Assembly: GCA_034440495.1 (NCBI GenBank)
Contig: JAWXCE010000073.1
Location: forward strand, 1-64,000
Length of the DNA: 64,000 nt
Source: JAWXCE01 sp034440495
GTDB taxonomy: Bacteria; Pseudomonadota; Alphaproteobacteria; Rhizobiales; Rhodomicrobiaceae
Reading direction: 5' to 3'
Part shown: piece by piece, positions 29,400 to 37,801 of the stretch
How positions within the stretch are numbered: the first letter of the stretch is position 1
How the letters are laid out: each line of letters starts with the position of its first letter
Translations under genes and position numbers: made by a program
Notes under the pieces: model-generated
Told to the model about the DNA's origin: nothing
Databases searched by the model: none
The model's input: only the letters and a program-made list of their open reading frames with translations

Positions 29400-29808
29400 C
29401 ACTACGCCCCTCTTAACAAATTCTACGCCTAGCATAAACACTCCTTTATGTGGCAAAAAAGCGGAAATCCGGCTTGGAGAGCGCTTTTTTCTTGTAAGGT
29501 TAATTTAGGCAGAGTCCTGTATGCGAAAAGCCTTTATCGGAATGCATTTCCCTCTTGATGTGCATTTGACTATAGCGCAACTAAATGCACTTATGCTTAT
29601 GTGTTCATTTAGTTAGTTTATTTAAACATACAGCTCTAACCAAATGTCTAGGGGTCACGCCTTATCTCGACCACTTTTTTATGGCGATAAACCATTATAG
29701 CTACTGGTTTTTTCGCTGCATCACTTGGGTTACGAAAGCTTTTGGGCAGTGACGCGAGGGTTTGCAATCCAGGCGGCGTGGGGCCGCATTATTCAGGAGG
29801 AGATGATA
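29400..29808. promoter_or_regulatory. Divergent control region with repeated TGCATTT sites
   Basis: This AT-rich region of about 410 bases lies between the TAXI binding-protein gene and the sulfite dehydrogenase gene. TGCATTT occurs at 29543-29549 and 29561-29567 and inverted (AAATGCA) at 29583-29589, with a related CATTTAGTT at 29606-29614. GTGCATTT (29560-29567) can pair with AAATGCAC (29583-29590), while AACTAAATG (29579-29587) can pair with CATTTAGTT (29606-29614); these two hairpins exclude each other. AGGAGG at 29795-29800 is the ribosome binding site for the ATG at 29809. Confidence 0.55.
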
Positions 29809-31032
29809 ATGACCGAAGCGATCAAGTTAAGCCGTCGTCATGTTATGGTGGGCGGAGCGAGCATGGTGGCCGCTGCGGCCTTGATGAATCCAACCGTTTT
29901 GGCCGCACAAGACGTGAAGCCTGCTGAACCGAAACCGCTTCCAGACTATGTGAAATGGAAACCTGCAAGCGCGCTGATCGTCCACAGCGAACAGACTATC
30001 GAGATGAAGCGTTCGGAATTCGGCACTAGTATCATCACACCCGAGGAAAAGCTTTACATCCGCAATAACGTCAAAGCCCCTGACGAGTCCTTCGTTGCCG
30101 ATCGCGACGCTTGGAAAGTTGAAATTGTCGGCGTTAAAAACCCTCGCACGCTTACCGTTGGCGAACTGAAAGCCATGGGTCTGACAACCATTGCCACCGT
30201 GCTGCAATGCTCGGGCAACGGTCGCAGCTACTTTCAGGAACAGGTTAAGGGCACCGACAAAAAAATCAGTGGCACCCCCTGGACTGTGGGCGCGGCTGGC
30301 TGCGTAATCTGGAGCGGCGTTCCTTTGAAGACGGTCATCGAGGCTCTCGGCGGCGCGGTTGACGGCGCGAAATTCATCACTGGCACTGGCGGCGAAAAAA
30401 TCCCCGACGGCATTAATCCAAAGGATGTCATGGTCGAGCGCTCCGTGCCGATCAAAATCCTCGATAACGTTATCCTTGCCTGGGAAATCAACGGCAAGCC
30501 AATCTCGCTCGCCCATGGCGGTCCGCTCCGCATGGTCGTGCCCGGCTACACTGGCGTCAACAACGTGAAGTATATCAAAACCGTCTCGCTGACTGCAAAA
30601 GAGAGCGATGCGAAAATTCAGTCTACCGGATACCGTATGCACGCAGTCGGCGAAAAGGGCGCGACAACCCAGCCATCCGTCTGGGAAATGAATGTTAAGT
30701 CCTGGGTGACCTCGCCTCTGACAGATGCAAAATCTGGACGTGTGCAGATCACGGGTGTGGCGTTCGGTGGGATCAACGCCGTTGAAAGCGTTGACGTATC
30801 CGTAGATGGCGGCAAGACGTGGAAGAAGGCCAAGTTTGTAGGCCCGGATCTCGGCAAATTCGCATGGCGCCAGTTTGTGCTATCCACAGAGCTGAAACCG
30901 GGTAGCTATAATCTCGTCAGCCGCGCCACCGACAGCAAGGGCAACGTTCAGCCCAAGGACACCGAACTGAACGGCGGCGGCTACAGCCACAATGGTTGGA
31001 TGGCGCCGGGGGTGAAGATGACGGTAGCCTAA
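29809..31032 (+). CDS. Sulfite dehydrogenase, molybdopterin subunit (SorA/SoxC-like)
   Basis: The enzyme should oxidise sulfite to sulfate in the periplasm and pass electrons to a cytochrome c. A Tat signal with twin arginines at residues 9-10 (LSRRHVMVGG) precedes a sulfite-oxidase fold. The molybdenum-binding cysteine is in LQCSGNGRSYF near residue 134. GGPLRMVVPGYTGVNNVKYI and the C-terminal dimerisation domain (VESVDVSVDGGKTWKKA) are present. The ATG at 29809 is eight bases from AGGAGG; the one at 29803 is too close. It is followed by a cytochrome c gene, as in sorAB pairs. Oxidation of another substrate is possible. Confidence 0.88.
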   Translation: MTEAIKLSRRHVMVGGASMVAAAALMNPTVLAAQDVKPAEPKPLPDYVKWKPASALIVHSEQTIEMKRSEFGTSIITPEEKLYIRNNVKAPDESFVADRDAWKVEIVGVKNPRTLTVGELKAMGLTTIATVLQCSGNGRSYFQEQVKGTDKKISGTPWTVGAAGCVIWSGVPLKTVIEALGGAVDGAKFITGTGGEKIPDGINPKDVMVERSVPIKILDNVILAWEINGKPISLAHGGPLRMVVPGYTGVNNVKYIKTVSLTAKESDAKIQSTGYRMHAVGEKGATTQPSVWEMNVKSWVTSPLTDAKSGRVQITGVAFGGINAVESVDVSVDGGKTWKKAKFVGPDLGKFAWRQFVLSTELKPGSYNLVSRATDSKGNVQPKDTELNGGGYSHNGWMAPGVKMTVA

Positions 31033-31041
31033 TTTAATCTT

Positions 31042-31071
31042 AACGATTCCGCGTTTCAACGCGGAATCGTT
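31042..31071 (+). terminator. Intercistronic hairpin between the dehydrogenase and cytochrome genes
   Basis: AACGATTCCGCG and CGCGGAATCGTT pair perfectly over 12 bases around a 6-base loop. Only a short T-stretch follows, so it may attenuate rather than end transcription, or protect the upstream mRNA. Confidence 0.6.
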
Positions 31072-31094
31072 CTCACCAGAGCACTATTTTCAAT

Positions 31095-31433
31095 ATGAAA
31101 AAGACCTTTCGTTTCGCAATTTTGTTTTCGGTCATGCTTTTGGCAGTAGCTGCCTACAATACTGCAGAAGCCAACTCCGCGATGCTGGAGCTTGGTAAAA
31201 GGGTTTTTCTTGAGGTGGCGGAGCCGAAATGCGGCCTCTGCCACTCCTTTGCCGATGCTGGCGCAGTGGGTGAAATCGGGCCTAGTCTCGACGATTTGAA
31301 ACCGGACGCCGATCGCGTCAAAGCTGCAGTCGTAAACGGCATCGGTATTATGCCAGCATTCGAGACGCTGACCGAAGCTGAGATTGATGCGCTGGCTTTC
31401 TATGTGTCCGATGCGGCAGGTAAAGCGAAGTAA
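31095..31433 (+). CDS. c-type cytochrome, probable electron acceptor of the sulfite dehydrogenase
   Basis: This 112-residue protein has a signal peptide of about 26 residues and one haem-binding motif, CGLCH, at residues 46-50. Met86 in GIGIMPAF is well placed as the second haem ligand. It lies 62 bases after the molybdenum subunit gene on the same strand, resembling the SorB subunit of SorAB. In that system the cytochrome takes electrons from the molybdenum centre. Sequence cannot show whether it forms a stable complex. Confidence 0.87.
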   Translation: MKKTFRFAILFSVMLLAVAAYNTAEANSAMLELGKRVFLEVAEPKCGLCHSFADAGAVGEIGPSLDDLKPDADRVKAAVVNGIGIMPAFETLTEAEIDALAFYVSDAAGKAK

Positions 31434-31448
31434 ATTTTTGAGGATTTT

Positions 31449-31904
31449 ATGCCGATTGAGCAGCTTTTAGAAAGTCTGATTGATGCAGGAGCGCAGGTAG
31501 ACAACCTTTGGTCGATGTATATTGTCGTCAATCTTGGGCTGTTCTGGTTCTTCTTCCTGATGCAACGCCCGCTTATATTCGTCGAGCGTATCGTCGCGTT
31601 CGTCGCCTACGCGGGTTTCGCCGTCATTAACGGAAACGCGCTCATTGCTTCTTACCGCCTGCTGGAGGCTATCCGCGTCGATCTGGCGGCGAACATCCAG
31701 AAAAGCGCGGAGAATGTGCCCGCGATCTATAGTGCGATCACGGCCGCCAGCTTCGCCTCCCGCCAAGATTTAATTTTCGCAACCCACGCAGGCGCTATCG
31801 TGTTCGTCGCGCTTATCCTGATTTTCCGCAATAACATGATTGCGTACTACAAGCGGCATTACCCGGAATATCTGATGACGCCGCAGAAAGTCGGGCTGGA
31901 CTAG
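31449..31904 (+). CDS. Small membrane protein downstream of the sulfite dehydrogenase genes
   Basis: The 151-residue protein is not recognised. Three hydrophobic segments are visible, at about residues 20-38, 43-66 and 110-127, joined by a soluble loop rich in charged residues (RLLEAIRVDLAANIQKSAEN). The tail is basic (AYYKRHYPEY). It starts 15 bases after the cytochrome gene, after a GAGG-like site, and so is almost surely co-transcribed. It could anchor the dehydrogenase or cytochrome to the membrane or transport a product; neither can be tested from the sequence. Confidence 0.75.
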   Translation: MPIEQLLESLIDAGAQVDNLWSMYIVVNLGLFWFFFLMQRPLIFVERIVAFVAYAGFAVINGNALIASYRLLEAIRVDLAANIQKSAENVPAIYSAITAASFASRQDLIFATHAGAIVFVALILIFRNNMIAYYKRHYPEYLMTPQKVGLD

Positions 31905-31912
31905 ACCCGACT

Positions 31913-34336
31913 TTACGAGCGGATTTCGCCACCCGTAGCCCGTCGCACCTCGCTTATGATTTTAGCCGATACGGCATCAATCTCTTGATCTGTAAGCGTT
32001 TTTTCGCGCGGTTGCAGCGTTACTTCTAGGCCGATGGACTTTTTGCCCGCCCCGAGCGCGCCGCCCTCGAACACGTCGAAAATCCCCGCGTCCACGATAA
32101 GCGCCTTGTCGGCCGAGAGCGCGGCTTTCAGAACGTCGCCAGCCGCCGCCTCGCGATCCAGCAGGAACGCGAAGTCGCGCCGCACGGGCTGCAAATCGAA
32201 AGTCTCAAGCCGGGGCTTGGCCGAGCCTTTCTTTTTCGGCGCGGGCACAGCGTCCATATACGCCTCGAAAACGGCCACCGCGCCACTTAAACCGGACGCC
32301 TCCGCCATGTCGGGGTGCAATTCGCCGAAGACGGCTAGCGTCGTTTTGGGCCCAAGCTTCAGGCTGCCGGAGCGGCCGGGATGCAACCAGCCCGGCGCAT
32401 CCCGGTTTACCGAAGCTTTCTCCGGATCGAAACCAAACGCGGCAAGTGTCGCAAGCGCATCCGCTTTTGCGTCGAGAAAGCCCGCTGATGTCCCGGCGCC
32501 GTCCCAGTTTCGTCCCATGCCGCCGCTGCGCGCCAGTCCAATGCGAACTCCCGAGGCCGCGTTGAACTGGTCTCCCGGCGCATCGCCCGCAAAAGCCTGA
32601 CCCGCCTCGAACAGCGCAATGTCTGAAGCGCCGCGATTGAAGTTGCCCGCCGCCGCCCGCAAGAGGCCGGGGATAAGGCTTGGCCGCATGAATGACATTT
32701 CGCGTGAGATGGGGTTGGCGAGTTCGGTTTCGAGCGAACCGCCGCCAAAGCCTTCCGCATCTGCGCGCGGAATGAACGACCAGGTGATCGCCTCCACCAG
32801 CCCACGCGACGCCAGCGCCCGCCGCGCCGCCTTCAGCCGCTTTTGCGCTTCGGTGAAGATCGGTTTCGCAGTGCCCAACGGCGACGGTAGCGGCGTTGTG
32901 GGCACGTTGTCGATGCCATGCAGGCGGATGACCTCTTCCACCAGATCGGCCGGGCCGTGGATATCAGGGCGCCAGCTCGGCGCGGTGATGTGCAGCTTCG
33001 GCGCCTCGCCCTCGATGTCAAACCCAAGCTTCTTAAGGTATCCCGTAATTTCGGCGGGCTTAAGCTTAACACCGGTGAGCTTCTCCACCCGCTTTGGGTC
33101 GAACTTAATGGCCGTGCGATCCTTCGGCGCCTCGCCTGCCACCTCCAGCTTAGACGGCTCGCCACCGCAAATCTCCAGGATCATCTTCGTGGCGAGCGCA
33201 ACGCCCAACTCCGCCGATTGCGGGTCAACACCGCGCTCGAACCGATAGCGCGCGTCGGAATTCATCCCCGTTTTGCGCCCCGTCATGGCCGTGCGCAGCG
33301 GATCGAAATACGCCGCCTCGATGAACACATCCGTGGTCGACTGGGTGCAGCCAGAAGCCTCGCCGCCCATCACGCCGCCGAGGCCCAGCACGCCGTTTGC
33401 ATCGGCGATGACGCACATCGCCTCGTCCAGCATATAGGTTTTACCATCCAGCGCCTTGAGCTGCTCGCTCCTGCGACCGAAGCGGGCCGTGATCGGGCCG
33501 GAGAGTTTGGCGACATCGTAAACATGGAGCGGGCGGCATCGGTCGAGCGAAATATAGTTGGTCACGTCCACTAACGCGTTTATCGGGCGCAGGCCAACAG
33601 CTTTCAGCCGCCGTTGCAGCCAGGCGGGTGCCGGCCCGTTACGCACGCCGCGAATGACGCGCCCGGCGAACACCGGGCAGGCGTTTGCCGCGTCGTTCTC
33701 GAAATCCAGCTTGATCTTGATGGGGGATTTAAGTTTGGGGTCGCCCGCATAAGCCGCGTCGTCTTTTTTCAGTTTGCCCAGACCTGCCGCTGCCAGATCG
33801 CGGGCGACGCCGCGCACGCCGAGCGCATCCGGACGGTTGGGCGTGATGGCGATCTCGATGACGGGATCGTTAAGCCCCATCACGTCGACAAACCGCTCGC
33901 CGATATGCTTGGCCACGCTTTCGGGCAGATCGATGATCCCGTCATGCTCGCTCGACAGCTCCAACTCGCGCTCGGAGCACAGCATGCCCGCCGACTCGAC
34001 GCTGCGGATTTTGGCGGCCCTGAGTGTAAAATCGCTGCCGGGCACATAAACGCCAGGCGCGGCGAACACGCCGATCAGCCCTGCCCGCGCATTCGGCGCG
34101 CCGCACACGACCTGCGCCATGCCATTGCCCGTATCGACCTTACAGACGCGCAGCTTATCCGCGTTCGGGTGCGGCTCCGCCTCGACCACGCGCGCGATCG
34201 TAAACGCGCCCAGCTTATCGCCCGGGTTGTCGATGCCCTCCACCTCCAGCCCGATGCGAGAGAGCGTTTCGCTGATCTCCTCGAGCGACGCTTTGGTGTC
34301 GAGGTGATCCTTGAGCCAGTCAAGCGTGAATTTCAT
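31913..34336 (-). CDS. pheT: Phenylalanyl-tRNA synthetase beta subunit
   Basis: PheT forms the heterotetramer with PheS that charges tRNA-Phe. MKFTLDWLKDHLDT is the standard N-terminus. The tRNA-binding OB domain (VCGAPNARAGLIGVFAAPG), the B3/B4 editing region, the B5 domain and the C-terminal anticodon-binding fold (FDVFEGGALGAGKKSIG) follow in order. It has 807 residues from ATG 34336. pheS is not adjacent, although the two genes are usually side by side. The upstream neighbours are a YkgJ-type and a DUF6481 gene. Confidence 0.96.
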   Translation of the reverse strand: MKFTLDWLKDHLDTKASLEEISETLSRIGLEVEGIDNPGDKLGAFTIARVVEAEPHPNADKLRVCKVDTGNGMAQVVCGAPNARAGLIGVFAAPGVYVPGSDFTLRAAKIRSVESAGMLCSERELELSSEHDGIIDLPESVAKHIGERFVDVMGLNDPVIEIAITPNRPDALGVRGVARDLAAAGLGKLKKDDAAYAGDPKLKSPIKIKLDFENDAANACPVFAGRVIRGVRNGPAPAWLQRRLKAVGLRPINALVDVTNYISLDRCRPLHVYDVAKLSGPITARFGRRSEQLKALDGKTYMLDEAMCVIADANGVLGLGGVMGGEASGCTQSTTDVFIEAAYFDPLRTAMTGRKTGMNSDARYRFERGVDPQSAELGVALATKMILEICGGEPSKLEVAGEAPKDRTAIKFDPKRVEKLTGVKLKPAEITGYLKKLGFDIEGEAPKLHITAPSWRPDIHGPADLVEEVIRLHGIDNVPTTPLPSPLGTAKPIFTEAQKRLKAARRALASRGLVEAITWSFIPRADAEGFGGGSLETELANPISREMSFMRPSLIPGLLRAAAGNFNRGASDIALFEAGQAFAGDAPGDQFNAASGVRIGLARSGGMGRNWDGAGTSAGFLDAKADALATLAAFGFDPEKASVNRDAPGWLHPGRSGSLKLGPKTTLAVFGELHPDMAEASGLSGAVAVFEAYMDAVPAPKKKGSAKPRLETFDLQPVRRDFAFLLDREAAAGDVLKAALSADKALIVDAGIFDVFEGGALGAGKKSIGLEVTLQPREKTLTDQEIDAVSAKIISEVRRATGGEIRS

Positions 34337-34409
34337 GAAACGTAACCATGGAAAATGAGATTTAAGCTCGTCAGATCGCCTTGACCGGGTGGCCTTGTCA
34401 ATCAAAAGC

Positions 34410-34742
34410 CTAAGTGGATATGAGGGCAGGTGAGGCGGTGATGAAGCTTACGAAGCCGTAGTGGGCGCGGGCGGTATCGCAGGCGTGGTCGCCGGGCTGG
34501 CAGTCGCGGCACACGATGGGGCGCACAGCGTAAACCGCGCATGCCGTTCGTTCGCCGATTGCCCCGGTGAGGGCAGAGCAACGTTCGCCGTCGCAGCGCA
34601 TGCGGCCCTGTCTGTCATCCACAAATTTGGATGGGATGAGCGCCAGTTCGGCGTCATCCTCAAGCGTGAAGCGCGGCCATTCGTGCGAGTAGGCGCAGCA
34701 TGCGCCGCAGCTCTGACAATCGAAACCGCTGGGCGCGGTCAC
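34410..34742 (-). CDS. YkgJ-family cysteine-cluster protein
   Basis: This 110-residue protein has the N-terminal cysteine cluster CQSCGACC, a second cysteine in RCSAL, and CRDCQPGDHAC near the C-terminus. These residues probably bind a metal ion, zinc or iron, as in the UPF0153/YkgJ family. The molecular role is unknown. Its ATG overlaps the stop of the upstream DUF6481 gene by four bases, so they form an operon. Confidence 0.85.
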   Translation of the reverse strand: MTAPSGFDCQSCGACCAYSHEWPRFTLEDDAELALIPSKFVDDRQGRMRCDGERCSALTGAIGERTACAVYAVRPIVCRDCQPGDHACDTARAHYGFVSFITASPALIST

Positions 34743-35098
34743 TTTTTGCGTTGTTTGCGGGCGGCGTAACGGGCGTCGCGTGCGGCTTTTTGCTCAGACG
34801 CCATGCGGAGCTTTTCTGCAGCCTCCTGCTCGATGCGTGCGGCTTCGGCCTCGCGCTCGGCTGCCTCGCGTACGGCCAGCTCTTCGGCCTCGCGCTTTTG
34901 CGCCTCAATTTTGGCCGCCTTGCGTTCGGCTGCGCGGACTTCTCTCGCTTCGGCGGCGGCTTTGCGCGCCTCGCGCTGTGCTATGACAGCAGGATCGTCA
35001 GCCGAGGGTCTTGCTTTAAAACGTTCGAGCAAAGCTTGCTTTGCGCTTGCGGCCGCATCCTGGCGGTCGCTGAAAGTATCGCCTTTAAGTCGTTTCAT
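34739..35098 (-). CDS. DUF6481-type charged helical protein
   Basis: The 119-residue protein begins MKRLKGDTFSDRQDAAASAK and resembles alphaproteobacterial DUF6481 proteins. The rest is one long run rich in Ala, Glu, Arg and Lys, very likely a single helix or coiled coil ending in a basic tail. The function is unknown. It is followed by a four-base overlap with the YkgJ gene and lies downstream of a cold-shock gene, with a terminator in between. Confidence 0.75.
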   Translation of the reverse strand: MKRLKGDTFSDRQDAAASAKQALLERFKARPSADDPAVIAQREARKAAAEAREVRAAERKAAKIEAQKREAEELAVREAAEREAEAARIEQEAAEKLRMASEQKAARDARYAARKQRKK

Positions 35099-35132
35099 AG
35101 GTCTCCAAGCCGGATATTGGCACTAAAATTAT

Positions 35133-35161
35133 AAAAAGCCGCCCTGCAGGAGAGCGGCTTT
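35133..35161 (-). terminator. Intrinsic terminator of the cold-shock gene
   Basis: AAAGCCGC and GCGGCTTT pair over 8 bases. On the minus strand the stem is followed by TTTTTAT. It lies about 40 bases past the cold-shock gene stop. Confidence 0.85.
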
Positions 35162-35197
35162 GACATTGGGCGCGGATATGCGCCATTATAGTAACTC

Positions 35198-35407
35198 TCA
35201 AGCAGCCTGAATGTTGCCGACTGCGACTTTGCCAGTGCGGCGGTCTTCCTGAGTGTCGAAAGATACTTTCTGGCCTTCGACAAGTCCGCGCATGCCAGCG
35301 CGCTCAAGCGCCGTTGCGTGAACAAAGACATCCTTGCCGCCGTTATCAGGCTGAATAAAACCGTAGCCTTTTTGGTCGTTATAGAACTTCACCGTGCCCG
35401 TCTGCAT
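35198..35407 (-). CDS. Cold-shock family protein
   Basis: This 69-residue single CSD protein binds RNA or single-stranded DNA. RNP1 is KGYGFIQPD and RNP2 is DVFVHATAL. The ATG at 35407 follows AAGGAAA and gives the standard MQTGTVKFYN start; the longer upstream frame is the 5' leader. The leader is long, as often seen for cold-shock genes, and may be a thermosensitive element. It has its own terminator. Confidence 0.95.
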   Translation of the reverse strand: MQTGTVKFYNDQKGYGFIQPDNGGKDVFVHATALERAGMRGLVEGQKVSFDTQEDRRTGKVAVGNIQAA

Positions 35408-35718
35408 AGAATTTCCTTTATAAGTCATGGTGCTAATGAGCATAGGCACACGGCAAAGTCGCGTCCAGAAGCTCGTTTTTTCGATGTTAAGGGGAAATTC
35501 CCGGCGCACGCTTGGACGCACCAAAGCATGGCGGCCCGAGAGTCCGCCCAAAATCGATGCCCGCAGTATAATGGCAGCAGGCGCGAATCACAAGAGGGTG
35601 AGCAAGGTTTGTCTTGCAAAATTAGCTCATTGTACGCACCGCGCAGCAATGGCTAAATTTATGGCTTCAGTTCGGCTAAGGCCCTTTAATGGAGATGATG
35701 ATAACCAGCGATAACTGA
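35408..35718. other. Cold-shock gene leader and intergenic region
   Basis: About 310 bases between the cold-shock gene start and the 3' end of the GIY-YIG gene. No gene was recognised. It should contain the cold-shock promoter and a 5' leader. No convincing terminator was found for the leftward GIY-YIG gene. Confidence 0.4.
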
Positions 35719-36294
35719 TTATGCTTCCGAGTCACCTTCTACATCTACAGCGCGCGGCAACAGTTCATGGTGATACTTCTGCAATCGTTCGAAATGAGCC
35801 TGGATGGCTCCAGCTATTTCGCGAGAGTTTTTCACTGCCAAGAAATGCCTTACAATCTGAGAATAATGTTCTGCCTGCCGCGGGAGGCGTAAAGCAGGAT
35901 CCCGCTTCTCGTTAATCTCCTCAGTTTTCATGACCTGCACTTTTTGGGCAGGCGCGGGAAGATGAAATATAGATTCTGAGCCAATAGGCACCTTCCCATT
36001 CATCAGCGCAGAAACGGCATGGAAGGAATGGAAAAGCGCCCGCTCCAAAGTCGCAATCGCAGCTCTATCCACTGGATATGCCCAAACCCACGCTATTTCC
36101 CAAACGTCAATTTGCCTATTTGCAACAATGTCTGACCGCGCGGACGTTAAATGCCTGTTAACGCGCGTGCGTATCCCATCCACTGACTGACCAACGTAAA
36201 TTGGCACTTGATCTAAGTCGCAAAGAACATAACAGCCAATATCATTCGTTAAAGTTCGCAATGCTTTGCGACGAAATGAAAGATCAATAGCCAT
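35719..36294 (-). CDS. GIY-YIG nuclease-domain protein, possible restriction endonuclease
   Basis: Residues around 20-75 form a GIY-YIG domain: IGCYVLCDLDQVPIYVGQS supplies the signature tyrosines and glycine, and the catalytic Arg and Glu are likely in TRVNRHL and TLERALF. It is 191 residues long and the C-terminal half is helical. It starts 8 bases after the stop of a C5-cytosine methyltransferase gene on the same strand, so the two are an operon. Some type II restriction enzymes (Eco29kI, for example) are GIY-YIG nucleases paired with such methyltransferases. A repair or other nuclease role is possible. Confidence 0.78.
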   Translation of the reverse strand: MAIDLSFRRKALRTLTNDIGCYVLCDLDQVPIYVGQSVDGIRTRVNRHLTSARSDIVANRQIDVWEIAWVWAYPVDRAAIATLERALFHSFHAVSALMNGKVPIGSESIFHLPAPAQKVQVMKTEEINEKRDPALRLPRQAEHYSQIVRHFLAVKNSREIAGAIQAHFERLQKYHHELLPRAVDVEGDSEA

Positions 36295-36302
36295 ACTTGA
36301 CC

Positions 36303-37484
36303 CTAGCCAACACGACGGCGCTTCGCAGATTGGTTTGAAATTCTCACAATGGGCATCAGGAGTTGTCTAGCAAGGTGGGCGACCACGGGAACGCACACGC
36401 CGTCGCCGACCAGGTGGTAGGCGTCGTTATAGCGTGGCGGCAGTTTATATTCGTCGCTTAAGCCCATCAGACGCGCCGCCTCTCTCGCTGACAGCAGGCG
36501 CGACCGCACTCGCCCCTTCTCGACCATGAGGATGGTCTGGCGGCTCGATCCGCCGCCGGGGGTGCGCAGACAACCCGACACATCGTCGAAGCGGACTTCG
36601 GCGCGCTGCTGTTTGTGGCCGGATGCGTCCTTGCGGATGCGCTTGTAAACGGCACCTACGCATTTCTTGCCAGACGCAAGGGTGGCGTCGACCTTCGCCA
36701 GATTGACGGGCGACATCATCGCGAGAATCCGCGCGGTTTCAACGTTCGTATGCCACTTCACGTCTTTCGGCTTTTGCTCGATCAAGTCGGCAAAGACGAC
36801 TTGACGGAGCGCAGGTTTTTCCAAATTCCACCAGACCCATTTCTTTTGCGCGGTGGCGGTCAGACGGGCTTGAGCGGCGATGAGCGTTTTGGAGTGCCAC
36901 GGCGCGGATGGGCCGCTTGCCGCAATCCCGGCGGGGATCGCCGCGCCCGCTTCCACCGCGATAAAAAACACGCGCTGGCGGCTTTGCGGCACGAACAGTT
37001 TCGCGTCGATGACGACCGCGCCAAAGCGGTAGTTAGCGCCTGCGAGGGCGGCGCAGATAGCGCCGAAATCCCCGCCGTTTGAGGATGTCAGCACGCCGCA
37101 GACATTTTCCAGCACGATCATGCGCGGCGCGCGCTTTTCGCGTTTGAGGCGCTTGATGAGCCCACAGAACGCCCAGAACGTGCCGGAGCGCGTTGCGGTT
37201 GCTGATTTTGCGCGGCCCAGGCCCTTCTGCCCGCCCGCTAGCGACAAATCCTGGCATGGGAACGACGCCCATGCAAGGTCGGCCTTGCCGGCCAGATCGG
37301 ACGCCTTGACGGTTGCGATATCGCTGCAAACCAAATGCTCGCCGCCCCAGTTCGCGGCGTAAGCGGCGGCTTTCATGGGGCTGAAATCGTTGGCAAACAG
37401 GCACTCCCAGCCGTCGCCCAGGCCCGCGCGCGCCATGCCGCCGCCTGCGAAAAACTCGTAAAATGTGTTGCGTTTGTCCGTCAC
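36303..37484 (-). CDS. DNA (cytosine-5-)-methyltransferase
   Basis: The protein carries the C5-methyltransferase motifs in order: I FFAGGGMARAG, IV FPCQDLSLAGG with the catalytic Cys, VI VLENVCGVL, VIII QSRQRVFFI, IX near LSAREAARLMG and X as GDGVCVPV. It has about 393 residues if started at the GTG at 37484. The longer open frame to 37694 reads through the tRNA-Leu gene and is not protein. It precedes a GIY-YIG nuclease gene and lies directly 3' of the tRNA, so it looks like a restriction-modification insert. The target sequence is unknown. Confidence 0.88.
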   Translation of the reverse strand: MTDKRNTFYEFFAGGGMARAGLGDGWECLFANDFSPMKAAAYAANWGGEHLVCSDIATVKASDLAGKADLAWASFPCQDLSLAGGQKGLGRAKSATATRSGTFWAFCGLIKRLKREKRAPRMIVLENVCGVLTSSNGGDFGAICAALAGANYRFGAVVIDAKLFVPQSRQRVFFIAVEAGAAIPAGIAASGPSAPWHSKTLIAAQARLTATAQKKWVWWNLEKPALRQVVFADLIEQKPKDVKWHTNVETARILAMMSPVNLAKVDATLASGKKCVGAVYKRIRKDASGHKQQRAEVRFDDVSGCLRTPGGGSSRQTILMVEKGRVRSRLLSAREAARLMGLSDEYKLPPRYNDAYHLVGDGVCVPVVAHLARQLLMPIVRISNQSAKRRRVG

Positions 37485-37574
37485 CCGTTTGTCCGCCGAA
37501 TCGCTGCCTTTCGACAGGCTATCACGGTCAGCGGCGCGACCAATAGGCGAGGTTTTGCCGACAGAATAATGGAA

Positions 37575-37661
37575 TGGTGCCCCCGGCCTGAGTCGAACAG
37601 GCACGTCCTTACAAACAACAGATTTTGAGTCTGCCGCGTCTACCGGTTCCGCCACGGGGGC
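37575..37661 (-). tRNA. tRNA-Leu (anticodon CAA)
   Basis: Read on the minus strand, the acceptor arms GCCCCCG and CGGGGGC pair over 7 bases, followed by A and an encoded CCA. The D-arm (GGCGGAACCGGTAGACGC), a CTCAAAA anticodon loop with CAA, a long variable arm and a TTCGACTC T-loop region are present. The long variable arm fits a leucine tRNA. It is a frequent integration target class, and the methyltransferase lies on its 3' side. Confidence 0.93.
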
Positions 37662-37801
37662 CACCGCTGGCTTCGAACGCCGGATCATAGCCATGGATTC
37701 GCCGCCGTCAACTGCTGCGCTTTTGTCCCAGCTTTACTGAAGTAAGATAGGATGACAACATTGAATCTAGCCGACATAGATGAGCTTTACAGGAGGTTGA
37801 G

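Noticed and set aside
35408..37661. Attachment-site duplication around the tRNA-Leu insert
   Set aside because: No repeat of the tRNA 3' end was found on the far side of the GIY-YIG gene, and no integrase is present.
37485..37694. N-terminal extension of the methyltransferase frame
   Set aside because: The frame runs through the tRNA-Leu gene. The protein part before residue 71 of that frame has no methyltransferase features, so the start was placed at GTG 37484.
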